Shown here: positions 47,894 through 59,609 of the stretch, piece by piece | How positions within the stretch are numbered: position 1 is the stretch's first letter | Layout: the number at the start of each line of letters is the position of its first letter | Source: Macrotis lagotis | Lineage: Eukaryota; Chordata; Mammalia; Peramelemorphia; Peramelidae | Direction of reading: 5' to 3' | DNA: 64,000 nucleotides | Assembly: GCF_037893015.1 (NCBI RefSeq) | Contig: NC_133663.1 | Coordinates: forward strand, 137,258,100 to 137,322,099 | Made by a program: the position numbers and the translations under genes | The notes under the pieces: generated by a model | Databases searched by the model: none | The model's input: the letters and a program-made list of their open reading frames with translations, nothing else | Told to the model about the DNA's origin: nothing

Positions 47894-49490
47894 GAAAACT
47901 AAAAAAAAGAGAAAAAATAAGGAGATATACTGATAGAAGGGAGAGCAGATTAACAGGCCTTAGTCAGACTAGTGAGGAAAGAAAAGGTGAAAGAAGAGAT
48001 AAAAATACAAACAGGGAAAATGCAATGGAGAGAAATAGAGAGTTAGTAATAAAAATATAATTAAAATTGGATGAGCTCTCCCATAAAACAGCATTGTATA
48101 ACAGAGTGGATAAAAGTCCCAGAATCCTACAATATTTTGTTCACAAGAAACATTTGAAACAGTGAGATGCACACACAAAATGAAAGGAAAAGGCTGGAGA
48201 AGAACATATTAAGCTTCAGTTGAAGAAGCAGGGATGAATATCCTGATTTCAGATAAACAAAAGCAAAAATAGATCAAATTAAAATTCATAAAGAAAAGAT
48301 TACTTCTTCATAAAAGGTACCATTTGCAATTAAGTGATATCAGTATCAAACATGTAAGTGGCATAGCATCCACATACTTAGAGGAGAATCCAAATTTGTT
48401 ACAAGGAGACAAAGATAGCAAAACTATATGAATGGGGGCTTCTACCTCCTCTCAAATCAAGATAAATCTTATCATTAAATAAATAAGAGGGAAGTTAAGA
48501 AAGTGAATTATTTTTTAAAGTTAGATATGCTGAAAATGGAATGTTGATAGTAAGAAATATGTGTAGTTTTCTACACAAAGTTTGGCCATCTATAACGGCA
48601 TAAGAACATCACAATCAAATGCCAAAAGGCAGAAATATTTAATGCATCAGTAAATGCTTCATAAAATTATATGTAATAAAACCATGAAAAGATTGACTAA
48701 AATTCATTGAAAACTAAATAATCTAATTTTAAAGAAAGATTGCACCAAACAGCAACTCATAGGAGGGAATAAGCAATTTCATCCAAGATAAAGTCATCAT
48801 ACCAATTCTTTTGGGATTTAATTAAATCAGATTTTAGGAGATATTTTATATTTCTAAATGCATATGAACAAATAAAGAAAGATGAAATCAATGAATTTGA
48901 AATGTGACTAAAAAGCTAGAAAAAAGACAAATTAAAAATCTCCAACTAAATACCAAATTAGAAATTCTGAATATCAAATGAGAATTAGTAAAATTGAAAA
49001 TAATAAGACTAAAAATTGATTTTATGAAATAGCAAATAAAGTAAATAAACTTTTACTTACTTTGGATAAAAATGAAGAAAGTCAAATTACTAGTATGAAA
49101 ACTGCAAATGGTGAATTCATTGACAATGTGGAGATCAAAGTAAGGATTTGGAACTGCTTTGTTCAAATGTATGCCAAAAAATCTGATGATTTAAGTAAAA
49201 TGGATTGATATTTACAAAAACTTAATTTTCCAGAATTAATAGAAGATGAAATAAAATACTTAACCCCATTTAAAAAAAGAAATTGAACAATCCATCAATA
49301 CCTGCCTTAAGAAAAATAACCATTACTATATGGATTTACAAGTTAATTCTAACAAACATTTAAAGAACAATTAAATCCAATTCTATATAAACTATTTAAG
49401 CCAAAGCAGGCCAAGTAAATTTTAGAAAAATTTCCCTGGTCAATGATGTTGAAAAAAATTTAATCAAATACTGTTGCAAATTGTCATTAG
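46880..49490 (+). mobile_element. Sense L1 fragment: ORF1 C-terminus, inter-ORF region, ORF2 first half
   Basis: ORF1 C-terminal domain text at 46955-47240, an inter-ORF region at 47250-48000, the endonuclease start near 48010 ('gagagttagtaataaaaata') and ORF2 text up to the region just before the RT core (about 49490). The inter-ORF part carries a (GAAA)n microsatellite at 47828-47893. All frames are broken. Confidence 0.75.
47828..47893. repeat. (GAAA)n microsatellite
   Basis: About 16 uninterrupted GAAA units in the purine-rich inter-ORF region of an L1. Confidence 0.95.
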
Positions 49491-49499
49491 GATATTACA

Positions 49500-50030
49500 C
49501 TATGGGTTGGAAGATGTAATTATGGATGACTAGAACCTCTGGTGTGAGGCCTAACAAGGCTTTTTTATGACTACTTTCCAACTTTTTTTCCCCACCTGAG
49601 TAACCTAACTCTCAACTGTATCTCCAAGAAGTTGTAGCATGCAAAGTGGCCACAACCTGGTAAATCTTTTCAGTAGTTGGTTTCATCAAGATTGTGAATA
49701 ACTGAGTAAATCTAAAACCCAATGAGGACTTAGGGGAATCCTTCAGCAAAAATGTGAAGACTTCCCCTTGTAGAGTGGGAAAATAAGAACAATTTGTTCC
49801 AATGGCCAAGACAGCACTGTGGGAGTACTTAGAGCTTGGTTAGACATCAAAGATTCTAAGATCATCCATTGCATCTAAAGTCATCACTGTTGCTTACCAC
49901 TGTCTTGCCGCTGAACTGTGATGATTTTGGAAGAAAGAGTGAGGTCAATGACTTCTTGCAAATCTGCCTCACATAAATACAATTTATGTGTGAATTAAAA
50001 GACATTACTCCTATGATTTTACAATTCCAG
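49500..50030 (+). repeat. Marsupial SINE-like repeat with a 'gaagagagtgaggc' body
   Basis: The segment 49805-50015 ('gcactgtgggagtacttaga', 'catccattgcatctaaagtc', 'gaagaaagagtgaggtcaat', 'tctgcctcacataaatacaa', 'attaaaagacattactcc') resembles a common marsupial interspersed repeat that I know by text but cannot name with certainty. The upstream part (49500-49800) may belong to the same composite. Confidence 0.5.
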
Positions 50031-50454
50031 TCTCAAAATTGTATGGCAACAGGCAGGTGATCAAACAGCAGTTGATACACTGGTAGTGCAGACCAGGTCA
50101 TAGGGTAATCTCACTGGAAATAGCAGAGAAATTTGGTAATGCCCTGGGTGTCCTAGCAGCCTTTGAAAGATTATCACCTCTCATTTCCTGGTGTGAGGAA
50201 GGGGCTGGAACAGTTATTTTATATTTGTGTGTTTACCCAACCCTAGCTTAATCATTACAGCCAGCAAAAAACCTGCCCTCTGATTGAAAAACAAAAACAA
50301 AAAAATGTACAAAAACTTCTTCAAAGATGATTCCACTTGCCTTTGATGCATAAAATGTATGCACCATAATAGGCAACACAAGATCCAATAGATCTGGACA
50401 GCTCTTTTTGCAGGAGAACACAGCTGATACCACATCCAAATGTTGCCTCTAAGT
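50031..50454. other. Unassigned sequence
   Basis: No gene or repeat recognised. The 118-codon minus frame (50214-50570) overlaps the RTE fragment on the opposite strand and has no domain I know. Confidence 0.4.
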
Positions 50455-50690
50455 GAAACCAGGCTAACAAGTGAAGGCAAGCTTATTGAAGTCAGAGCTG
50501 GATACATCTTTTTTATCTTGAAGTGACCACAGTGAAAGGGAGTGCAATGAAGCTGGAATAAGTTTTGCAATATGAATTACACTAATCAACATAGTCTCAT
50601 GACAATTAGATTGCTGTTTGCATGTAAACATCATGCCACAATCATTAGTGCCTATGCTCCAACTGTGATGAACCATGATGAGGTACACAT
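50455..50690 (+). mobile_element. RTE-type LINE fragment (endonuclease domain)
   Basis: The frame from 50599 reads TIRLLFACKHHATIISAYAP and continues to 50685. The SAYAP-type endonuclease motif following a short basic stretch is typical of RTE-clade elements and differs from L1. The upstream text ('gcttattgaagtcagagctg', 'gtgaccacagtgaaag', 'tttttgcaatatgaa'-like) also follows RTE order but has stops. No RT domain is present. Confidence 0.7.
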
Positions 50691-50729
50691 ATAAATGTAT
50701 TAAATGAGGTACACATATAAATGTATTAA
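50678..50729. repeat. 26-bp direct tandem duplication
   Basis: The unit ATGAGGTACACATATAAATG plus six bases occurs twice head to tail (50678-50703 and 50704-50729) with no mismatch. The first copy starts inside the RTE reading frame. Confidence 0.95.
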
Positions 50730-50730
50730 A

Positions 50731-51784
50731 TAACATAATAGTATATGGCATGCATACATACATGACTGCACATGTGTATGTTTGCATGCATGCTGATCAT
50801 TTTCTCTTTTGTTTTGCCCTTGAACAATGAATGTCTTGTCATTTCCATAATGAGTTCTACCACAAATATTCTCTTGAAAACCCCACACTACTTTTCCCCC
50901 TCTTAAATGCTTTACCCCTTCCCCTACTCCTCCTTCTATTGTTTTTCTTATCTTTCCTAAATTTGCTTCTGATGAATACTTCTGATTCTATTTTCTAAAG
51001 TGGTCATATAGAAGAGCCTATATATATAAAAGTCTAAGTGATATTTTATCTATCTCTACCTATCTACCTATCTATCTAACTATGTATCTATCTATCTATC
51101 AAGAGAATGTTTTATGTAGATAATATGTACATATAAATAACATTTAAGATTTTTATTAGCAATGTTTTATCTATTATCTTATGTTTTCCTTGAAGTTTTA
51201 AATCAATGACTTGTGTACAAATTTACACTACATGCTAATGAAAAGAAATAATTATTTGGGAAAACAGTTCTAGCTTCAGGAGACATTGCTGCAGTCCTAA
51301 ATGGCCTAAGAGTTGTCAATTACCACATGCAGTTTTTAAGCATTTAAATTACCCATGCTGAGGTTCTGCATATTGATTATTTTTTTGGTGTTGAATCTTT
51401 AATAGGGAAAAAGAATTTCTTTCATGGGATTGTTTTTTCTTTATATTACTATGTTAACCCCTTTGTTTGGAATTCATTTTAATAATATAAAACTCTTAAC
51501 CTTGCAGCCTGAGTAAGCCAGTGACAAAAGCTCACCAAAAAAAGAAAAAATCACACTTGAACTTATTGAGCACTATATATTTTCCCCTAAAAATGTAAGA
51601 ATAGACAGTCTATAACTGAATTTAGAATAAATTTAAGATGGGAATTTGAGGTATATATTTCCACATAGTGATTTTAAAATACTTTTAACATCATTACATA
51701 CTTGAAATAATTTTAACCCACCAATGTTTTAATTCAGTAATACTCCCACCCACCCTCCCTCCAATCCTTCTATCACTCAATTAA
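50731..51784. other. AT-rich DNA with a (CTAT)n tract
   Basis: A diverged (CTAT)n tract lies at 51044-51101. No gene or repeat family recognised otherwise. Confidence 0.5.
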
Positions 51785-52140
51785 TTTTAATTAAAAGATT
51801 TTATTTATTTTTACTTTTACAATTTTTCCCCCAATCTTACTTCCCTTCCCCCACCCCTGCACAGAAAGCAATTTGTCAGTCTCTACATTGTTCGTGCTGT
51901 ACATTAATCCAAATTGAGTATCACTCAATAAGCAGAAATTGTGCTGAAAATGCAAACAAATGACTGCAATAATGAAAGCAAAACAAACTGTGATCTCAAG
52001 TTTGTATTCAAAGGCCATGTTACTCATCCAGTGGATAGGAGAGGAACAACATATACAAAAAGTATAGCGTAATTTTAAATAACTATCACTTAGGTAAATA
52101 AATTTTATACATCGTACATTCATCCAGCCAGCCATCTATC
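51785..52140 (-). mobile_element. 5'-truncated antisense L1 3' UTR
   Basis: 'ttttacaatttttcccccaa', 'cttacttcccttcccccacc' and 'agaaagcaatttgtcagtct' match the 3' UTR of the full-length L1 at 32990-33090. The rest (about 52000-52140) may be flank. The 114-codon minus frame here is not a gene. Confidence 0.7.
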
Positions 52141-52169
52141 CAAGAAAGAACTTTGCCTGTGAATAAAAT

Positions 52170-52325
52170 ATTTCTGAGTTTGGATCCTAACTCAGCCACT
52201 AAAAGTTTATGTGACCAAGGACAATTTATTTAAACTCAATGGGTCTCACTTTCATCATTTGTATAATGGATAATGGACAAGATACCTTTTCCAGTTCTAA
52301 ACATATGATCCTATGAACTATTTTC
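52170..52325 (+). repeat. Old SINE (MIR/CORE-like)
   Basis: 'gtttggatcctaactcagcc', 'gtgaccaaggacaatttatt', 'gggtctcactttcatcattt', 'gtataatggataatgg' and 'atatgatcctatgaac' follow the order of a mammalian tRNA-SINE with a short tail. It abuts the truncated LTR. Confidence 0.6.
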
Positions 52326-52334
52326 CCTCACTCC

Positions 52335-52700
52335 TGGATTTTCATAGGCTCTCAGATTTTGAGGTGCAGTTTAAGAGATCCACCCATACCATGACATGTC
52401 CCTAATATGATCCCCCCATCACATGATGCATGATATGCTCATGAACTCCAATTATCACAGTGGGTATGTGGGATAACATTCAATTACCTAATTGTAAAAA
52501 ATCAATTGCATTAGGTCAAGATCTCTAGTTCGCCCTTGACTTGTTAAAGACTAGATTCTTCTAATCTTGGATTTGTCCTCTTTGGAATGAAATTAGGAGA
52601 TCTCTCTCCCAGTTTTGTGATTGACTGGGGCCATTTCCCCTTTGTAATAGATTTAAAAGGGACCTACCTCCACCAACAACAATGCTCTACATTCTTCACA
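52335..52700 (-). repeat. 3' LTR, U3 portion only
   Basis: Aligns with 58462-58832 of the 5' LTR ('catgacatgtccctaatatg', 'caattacctaattgt', 'agactagattcttctaatct', 'tttgtaatagattt'). The minus-strand 5' end is TGTGAAGAATGTAGAG at 52700. The TATA, R and U5 portions present in the other LTR are missing; an old SINE lies at that edge. The visible differences between the LTRs suggest an old insertion. Confidence 0.85.
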
Positions 52701-52719
52701 AGTGCCTCCTTTTCTTTTT
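52701..52719 (-). other. Polypurine tract
   Basis: The minus strand reads AAAAAGAAAAGGAGGCACT immediately before the TG of the 3' LTR, the usual place for the plus-strand primer of retroviral DNA synthesis. Confidence 0.8.
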
Positions 52720-52739
52720 AATAACAGCTTGGTCTTCAT

Positions 52740-53950
52740 ACTTCACCAACATTGTCTTCCTCTAATTAATTCACAATCCTTATCTTTAATAGGAATACTG
52801 ACTTGTTTATCAATATTTTTACCTCTTCATCATTAGAGCCATTTGCCCATCCTAATTTGATAAATTGATAGAATTTTGTACCATTCAAATAATTAACTGG
52901 ATCAAACACAGGAGTCACACATACTGTTAATAGGCTAATAGGGACAATAGTAAAATGCCCAAAAACTGTTTCTACCATGAACCAGTATATCCATTCATTC
53001 AAGAGATACTAAATGCCCTTATCCAAGGTTTGAATTGGAACATGTGCCAATTTTCTGATATCCATCTTTATCTCCTTAACCACCTCAATTTACCATAGAC
53101 ACTTCTTTGTTCAGCCAACAGGTAGTCCAAAACCAATCTATGCTGAATGATAATCTCTCTTGTTAGCATGACTTGGTCAGCCAGCAAATCCAAGGCCCTA
53201 GTTATTTGATTGGAAATTATTTCTGCGACAGTTTGGAGTTTTATTAGTATATTTATAATATAAATTGGGGTTCTATAGCCCCAATTATCATCTTGTACCC
53301 CGGTAGTAGGGCCTTAAGTCTAGATAACAACTCACTGATTAACTCTTTTGACAAATGGGTGTAGGCAGTAGTCCCACAAATCCAATGTCACTTAAGTGCT
53401 GGTTGGTCTTCCAGGAATATAGTTTCCTAGTTTCCAAAAGTGGATAATACTGTTGATCTTGACTTTTGAGGGGCCCTCTTAAATATGCCATATAATCATC
53501 ATGATAATTTGGTACATTTCCAAAGTTGTTGTATCTCCTTCCACAGGCAAGATTTTATACCAATGTCTTTAGATAAAACTTCCTGGCTCTAAAATTTATC
53601 AAAATAAATCCCTGATTTTTTGACATTAGACTAAACCCCCAAAATAGCTAATATACCTAGTGATGTTCCTTAAATTATTTTTCTTGCATATGGCCATTTC
53701 ACCACTTTCCTTGAAAGTCCACACTTAACTTATAATCATATTTCCTTAACAAGTCTCCCAGTTTGTGCATCTTTACAAGGGATCCAGGTACCATCATTGT
53801 ATCTCATATGAGTCTCAGTCACACATCTCTTTAAGCTGTATAGTCCAGAATATATGTGCCCTGTTTCTTGGCACATCCAGACATTTTCTACACCCAAAGA
53901 AAATATCTGGGACAGTCAGTTATAAACAAAAGTCACCCTGAATTGACTCA
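52740..53950 (-). pseudogene. Retroviral env remnant
   Basis: Minus-strand text shows part of the surface subunit near 53780-53890 (segment ETHMRYNDGTWIPCKDAQTG). The transmembrane subunit follows at about 53260-53100, with a leucine/isoleucine-rich heptad stretch ending in QHRLVLDYLLAEQ (53146-53108), which is typical of the conserved region before the disulfide loop. The cysteine expected just after it is not seen. A hydrophobic segment in the frame 52766-53002 may be the membrane anchor. Stops and frameshifts are frequent. Confidence 0.75.
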
Positions 53951-55744
53951 ATATAATATATGATATATAATATAATATATAATTAATATATATATATATA
54001 TAATATGTAAGATATAAGATAATATAATAGATAATAGTTTATAGATAGTATATAATGTATAATGTACATTATATAATTATATAATATATAATCATAATCA
54101 TACAATCCTCTTTCACAGTGGAGAACATTTTCACCCTGCCTCCCCTCCTCTTTTCTATAAAGATAGGAGTATAAGTAAGGGTGTCACACTTACAGAGTCA
54201 AGGGGAAGTTACACTTAAACAATGTGCCCATAGGTGAGACATTCTGGAGATAAACTGGTCCAGTATCTCTTCTCTCTTCTCTTCTCCCATAGATACAACT
54301 GATCTCCTGCATCTTCTAAATCGGCTCCAAAAAGCCCTCTCCAGTTCAGGTGACTAGTTGAGAACTTGACTTCTGGTAAAGAAACTGCTTACTGTTTTAC
54401 TCAGATCAAAACATATATTTCCGTTACATAACAATGAGATTCTGGAGTTCATCACAATTTACATTTTGCATTATTTCCATGTTGCTAGACATACTTCACT
54501 TTTGACACAATAAAATTCCATTAATGTTTTACTACATGAGCAAACTCCCAATGAAATCACATTGACTCAATTTAGTAACATATACATTCAACAGTCATCT
54601 TTGTTCTAAGAGTACTCAGAATCTTGTTTAAAATAAAACAATTATAACCTTTGCTCTCATTACAATAATGACTCAAACATACTTAACCCAAATAGATTTT
54701 TTTCCCAAAATATTCCCATAATTTCCCTTTTCCTTTTCTTGGTCCACTTATCTAACTCACACTACTTTCCTTAAACTAGACCTTGAGATTATAATTATCC
54801 TGAACATTTCCCATTCTTCTGCTTACCAAAATATCCCCTCTAAAAATTTAAGGAAATAATTTCTGTAGCAGGTGTCAGAGCCAGACACATAACCTATCTT
54901 TGACTATTAGATCCAATTCACCAAAAACTTGTTTTTCTGATTTGCTTTGTAACTAACTATAAAGATCCAGGACATTAAAGGAAAATTCGTTTACAGATTT
55001 AAGTATTGAATGTCAGTTTCCAAGCAGAGACCATGTGGTTAAATCAAATGTCTTAGGCCAGATTTATTCTTCCAGGTCAAATATTATCCAAATGTCATTT
55101 TGGGGAAATCAAGTCAAAAGGGTCCAAACTCAGGCCTCAATGAAAAGTAGCCCCTTTGGCTGCACATCCCTGTCATCTGACATCTTTAGCCCATTGGCTT
55201 CCTTGGCTCCAAGAACATGACATTTACTTAGTAGCTTTTCCTTTTGTTGACCATCCTGGGAATTGACAAAAGAGAACATTGATTAAATGTCCCGTGATGT
55301 AAAATAGTTGAGTTGTTTTACTTAATTAGAAATCCAGTGAATACAATTCACTAAATTCCAATTGTAATCTTAATGGTGTCCCAATTAATGAACCCTAAAT
55401 CTCTAAGTGTCCTTCCTGGTCTTGGTTAAAACCAGGTATTCTATATATGATTGATCCTACAGGCCTCATCTCTTTTCTCTTACTAGAGATGTCCCTTTGT
55501 GTGAAATCATAGCTACTGTATCTCTATATAAAGATGGTGTACTAGATTCCCCTTGGCTATAGAAACCTCCTTCTAGTCTGTTATATTTTATAACAAAAAA
55601 TAACACCTCCTTTGTACAGGAGGTTGCATGGAAAAATCTCAAATTATCTTGTATTTATCTTTCTCATAGTACATAGTGCTTTTATGTCAAAGCAAACAAC
55701 TGCAACTTTGGAATGCCTATATATTATAATATATTATAAAATAC

Positions 55745-55775
<31 letters not shown>

Positions 55776-57329
55776 GTCCAAAATACTCCTAATTCACTTA
55801 TATAGCTAGAAAATTCTATCCACAAATTTGTTTAGCTACTAGCCATGCTCAATATACAAATTGTTATTTTTGTTTTGACAGGCAACTGGATGAAGTGACT
55901 TGCCCAAGGTCACACAGCTAGGTACTCTTTAAGTGTCTGAGGCCCAATATGAACTCAAGTCCTGACTCCAGGGCTGGTGCTTTATGCACTTCCTTTTCAG
56001 ACGTCTTTAAAATCATTTGAACATCTTAGGTGGCTTTACATTTCCAACATGTGTTATTAATTTCAATATAACAAAACAGTGATAAGAGTAAAACAAATTA
56101 TTACAATTGTACAAAGTAATCCTTCCATTATTACATTATTCATGAACCCACAGATCAATCCCAGAAAGTGTCCTATTTTTTTATATTTTCCCTTATTGCC
56201 CTTCAAAATACTCAAACATTAATCACAGGCTTTAACAATACAGTATTTAAATAACATATCCACAAGAAATAACTAAATATTGCAAATATAATCTCTTTAC
56301 AGTTACAAAAGAAACACATATAACTGATGAAAGCATCTTATTCTTCAATAAGTTACCTTACAATGGGGCCTACACATTTGTTATTTGTTCAGAGGCCCTG
56401 CATCAGTTGTCTGTAGTTACCAAGAGAGTAGTTCACATTCTTGACTTCTTTAAAATTAAACATACATTGTTAGTATACATTAAACATAAGATTCTTATTT
56501 AAACATCTCATTTCCCCTAAAAGAAGAGCAAAGTGAAAATCACTCTCTTTATTGCTTTATTAAAACCCTCAGAGTAATTCCCAAAACTCCAATCCAGAAA
56601 TACATTATTTCCTTTCAATAACTGCATCTCCTAACCCCTGGATTTTGTATTATCTTTCTTTCCTAATCATATATACCCCCTTTGGAGGGGTCTCTTTCCC
56701 TTTAAGACATAAACACTTGAAAGTTCCTGTCTCCTCCCCCACCCCTTTCCATGGGTGGGTGTGGCTCTCAGGTGGACTTAGTGAAGAGTTAAATTCTTGA
56801 CAAGATGGTGGATGGTATCAAGACCACCACATGTCTAATCTACTGTCCCTTCCCCCAACCTAAGGAGAAAGCATGGGACCTCACTCAGGCACTCAAAGGG
56901 ATAAGAAATCTTACCTCCTATAACTTCTCAAATCTTTCCCTTAAACATTCTTTCTCTCTTAAGCTCTTCTAAACTCTCCCCAAACCACAGTTTTCCACTA
57001 TAAGAATCCCTATCCCCTTTTTCTTTAACTCTACACACCAGCACCACTATCACCACCACAGTGAAATAGGTACTGATTTCCAGTCTGGTCCACTGTACCT
57101 GCTTCCTTCTCCCCCACCTTCTGAAACTCCTTGGCCCAATTTCCAGGTCCCCCAGTTTAAAACAAGTTGGGTCTCCAGTCTCAGAAATACTCAATACAGA
57201 GACATTTACAGCAGAAAGGACATAACAAACATACACATTCCCGAGGTATTTTCTCTGGAGTCTCCAACCCTCCGGAGCTTTGAGGAATAAAAAAAGCTGA
57301 GTTTCATAGTCAAAGGTCACGAGGGACAA
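53951..57329. other. Provirus interior with no recognised pol; includes a SINE
   Basis: I looked on the minus strand for RT, integrase and protease motifs and found none that I trust. Contents: an AT-rich (TA)n-like tract (53940-54100), an antisense SINE (55868-55995), a (TA)n run (55748-55775) and a 133-codon minus frame just downstream of gag (56928-57329) with no clear homology. Either pol was deleted or part of this interval is foreign or non-coding proviral leader-like sequence. Confidence 0.5.
55868..55995 (-). mobile_element. Antisense SINE inside the provirus
   Basis: 'caactggatgaagtgacttg', 'cccaaggtcacacagctagg', 'ctttaagtgtctgagg' and 'ctgactccagggctggtg' in antisense order. The head is slightly truncated. 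Confidence 0.85.
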
Positions 57330-58135
57330 AATATGTGCCTCCTCTCCAACTCAGGGCATTCTCTTTTAAAATGTCCTGCTCTACCACATTTGAAACATTC
57401 ATTCCATCCACTCCTACCTTTTTTTCCCTTAACTCCATCTCTAATAGCCTGAACCATCATTTTGACTGTTTTTTTCCTGCTTCTCATCCTCTCTCTTGAT
57501 ATAAACTCTCTGCTTCTCCTTCAATAGTTCTTCAGGTGGACACATGTTCTTTCTTTCTAATTTCTGCAATTTCTTATTAATATGAGGCCAGTCATTGGTG
57601 AAAAATTTGACCCAAAACATAACTTCTGTCAGAGGATTCCAGAGATACAAAACTGAATATTTTCTCACATTTTCCCTCATTCTCTCAAGAAATTTAGAAG
57701 GTGCCTCATCCCTCTTTTGCTTGGGAATGGCCTCCTTGATCCCTGACATAATAAGGTCCCTCAAATACTGCATGTGTCTCCTATGATCTAGATTATTATT
57801 ATCTCTAGTTATCCAGCCTGATGCATATCATACCTCTGCTTTGTTTAAAGGTACCTTGTCACTAATAAAACCATATAACCTTTCTCTTTACCACAGATGG
57901 CATACTCACTATCCCATTGAGCTGGTTTTCTCCCCAAAGTATTTTCTTTGGGTATTTGAGAGGGAGGGGTCACCTTTAGCTAATCATTGGTCTCCCATCT
58001 AGGATCTTCCCTCTCTGGGATTATCTAGAATAAGGACTTCTAAACCTTGAAATGTAAAAAAGAAAACCTAAGTTTCCCTGCCTTTCTGGGTCAATTTCAA
58101 AAGTGTTCCCTTAATTTTCCCATAATTCCCCCCAT
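57330..58135 (-). pseudogene. Retroviral gag remnant (matrix start, capsid, nucleocapsid zinc knuckle)
   Basis: A start at 58135 (MGGIMGKLREHF) is soon followed by stops. The capsid part is open at 57773-57441 (110 codons), with the segment GIKEAIPKQKRDEAPSKFLE, which resembles the gammaretroviral capsid C-terminal region, followed by a charged helical stretch. A CCHC zinc knuckle reads CFKCGRAGHFKREC at 57397-57356 (Cx2Cx4Hx4C). A single knuckle is the gammaretroviral pattern. A TGA follows a few codons later, near 57320. Confidence 0.88.
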
Positions 58136-58299
58136 TAATGTCAGGCTTTGAGGCCCATTCAGTGACCCCCCCCCCCCAGGGAACCCAGGAAAAGAAAGAG
58201 GAATCTGACTTGAAGTAAAGCTGTGAGCTGTGAGCTGTGAGCACTCCTTCCTCCTCTCTCTCTCTGTCTCTTTCTTCTGGGGTTTCCTCAAGGCGGTTC

Positions 58300-58324
58300 T
58301 GTGGATCCTCGAAATGCCCACAAT
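58300..58324 (-). other. Putative primer-binding site
   Basis: Four bases after the LTR end the minus strand reads TGGGCATTTCGAGGATCC (58320-58303). The leading TGG and the spacing fit a tRNA primer site. The sequence is too diverged for a firm tRNA assignment; it shares its ends with a proline-type site. Confidence 0.45.
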
Positions 58325-58832
58325 TGTTATCTATAAATTAAAGAAATCTACTGGAGTGAGAGAAAATTGAACACTTTATTTATGAATCCTGCAGGATATC
58401 GGTGACTCACCTAGTGTGAGGCACAAAGTGGGGTAAATTCATCATGTATTATATAGTCTTTAGGATTTTCAGAGTCTCTTCAAATTTGAGTAACTGTCTA
58501 AGAGGTCTGTCCACCCAATGACATGTCCCTAATATGATTCCCCCCATCATACAGTGCATGATATGATGATGAATCCCGATCATCGCAGCGGATGTGTGGG
58601 TTAATATCCAATTACCTAATTGTGCAACCTCAGTTACATTAGGTAAAGATCTCGAGGTCACTCTTGACTGGGTAAGGACTAGATTCTTCTAATCTTGGAT
58701 GTCATCTTTAGAATGGGATTAGGAGAACTCTCCCAGTTTTGTGTTTGGCTGGGGCCATTCCCCCTTTGTAATGGATTTCAAAGGGACCTCCCTCCACACT
58801 GTGAAGACCAACAATGCCCTACATTCCTCACA
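58325..58832 (-). repeat. 5' LTR of the provirus (508 bp)
   Basis: The minus strand starts TGTGAGGAATGTAGGGC at 58832 and ends AACA at 58325, giving the TG...CA ends of an LTR. A TATA-like box (TATATAAT) lies at 58455-58448 and an AATAAA polyadenylation signal at 58380-58375. The outer flank at 58833 (CCAG) cannot be matched to a TSD because the other LTR end is lost. Confidence 0.88.
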
Positions 58833-59420
58833 CCAGGATCTGGTCCCTGGCTTATTCCTTACCAAGATGTTGTCTAAGCAAACAAGGCTTTGTTCAGACA
58901 GAGATTTGTTTCTTTCTTTATGTCAAGGCTTTGCCTAAGTAGTGGTTTCTTTCCAATCCATTCCCTTCTGATGTACCAGCTTTCCCAGACCTCAGACTTT
59001 GTCTTCTGATGTGGAATTGAGTTTGTCCCTATTGGTCTGCTATCAGATGACTTGGTGAGCTAAAACCTGAGCTACTCTGTGGCTTACACTCTTCTGCTGG
59101 TTTTCCTGCTCTCCCTCCTTTGCTGGACTATATTTTTCCTTTCCACCTTTATAAACAAACCTTTGTTGAAAATTTTCCATGATGTCTTGAGTTGAGAACT
59201 TGTTTCACTCTTTTTTTATGGAATCTGTAGCTTTAATTTCTGTGTTCTGTTTAAACTTCATTTAAAGTTGTTTTAGGAAAAGCTCCAGGCACCTTGCTCT
59301 ATTTGTGTGACGATTTTAGTTCCTACTCCCAAGCCATTTTCATTTAAAACTATTTCAAAAAAATAGGTGAAGAAAGAATCTTATTAAATTTCTTTTATTA
59401 TCTTAGTATATCTCTGATAC
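58833..59420. other. Unassigned sequence, perhaps part of another LTR
   Basis: No coding signal. The stretch 'ctttataaacaaacctttgttg' near 59147-59168 has a TATA-like element, and the block is less AT-rich than its surroundings, but no paired ends or direct repeat are visible. Confidence 0.3.
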
Positions 59421-59609
59421 CTACAGGAAGAAGAGTCAAAAAAGAGAAAACATTGTAGATTCATTTCCCTGATGAATATTAATGCAAAATATCAAAGAAA
59501 ATATTACTAAAAAGATTACAAGTTATCACCAGGATAATAAACTAATACTAGATGGATTTTATACCATGAATGCTGGACTGGTTTAGTATTAGGAAAATTA
59601 TCACCTGGA

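Larger units (their letters stand above)
52335..58832 (-). mobile_element. Defective class-I (gammaretrovirus-like) endogenous provirus
   Basis: Order on the minus strand: 5' LTR (58832-58325), putative primer-binding site, gag remnant (58135-57330), an internal region without recognisable pol (57330-53950), env remnant, polypurine tract, then a truncated 3' LTR (52700-52335). About 6.5 kb against the 8-9 kb usual for this class. A SINE (55868-55995) and an AT-rich stretch (53940-54100) interrupt the interior. No gene is intact, so the provirus cannot replicate. Confidence 0.88.

Noticed and set aside
50214..50570. 118-codon minus-strand frame
   Set aside because: No domain recognised; it overlaps the RTE fragment antisense.
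53940..54100. Replication origin or scaffold-attachment site in AT-rich DNA
   Set aside because: Low-complexity AT sequence inside a decayed provirus; composition alone is not evidence.
56928..57329. 133-codon minus-strand frame after gag, as a possible protease
   Set aside because: No DTG/DSG-type active-site motif and no recognisable pol similarity.
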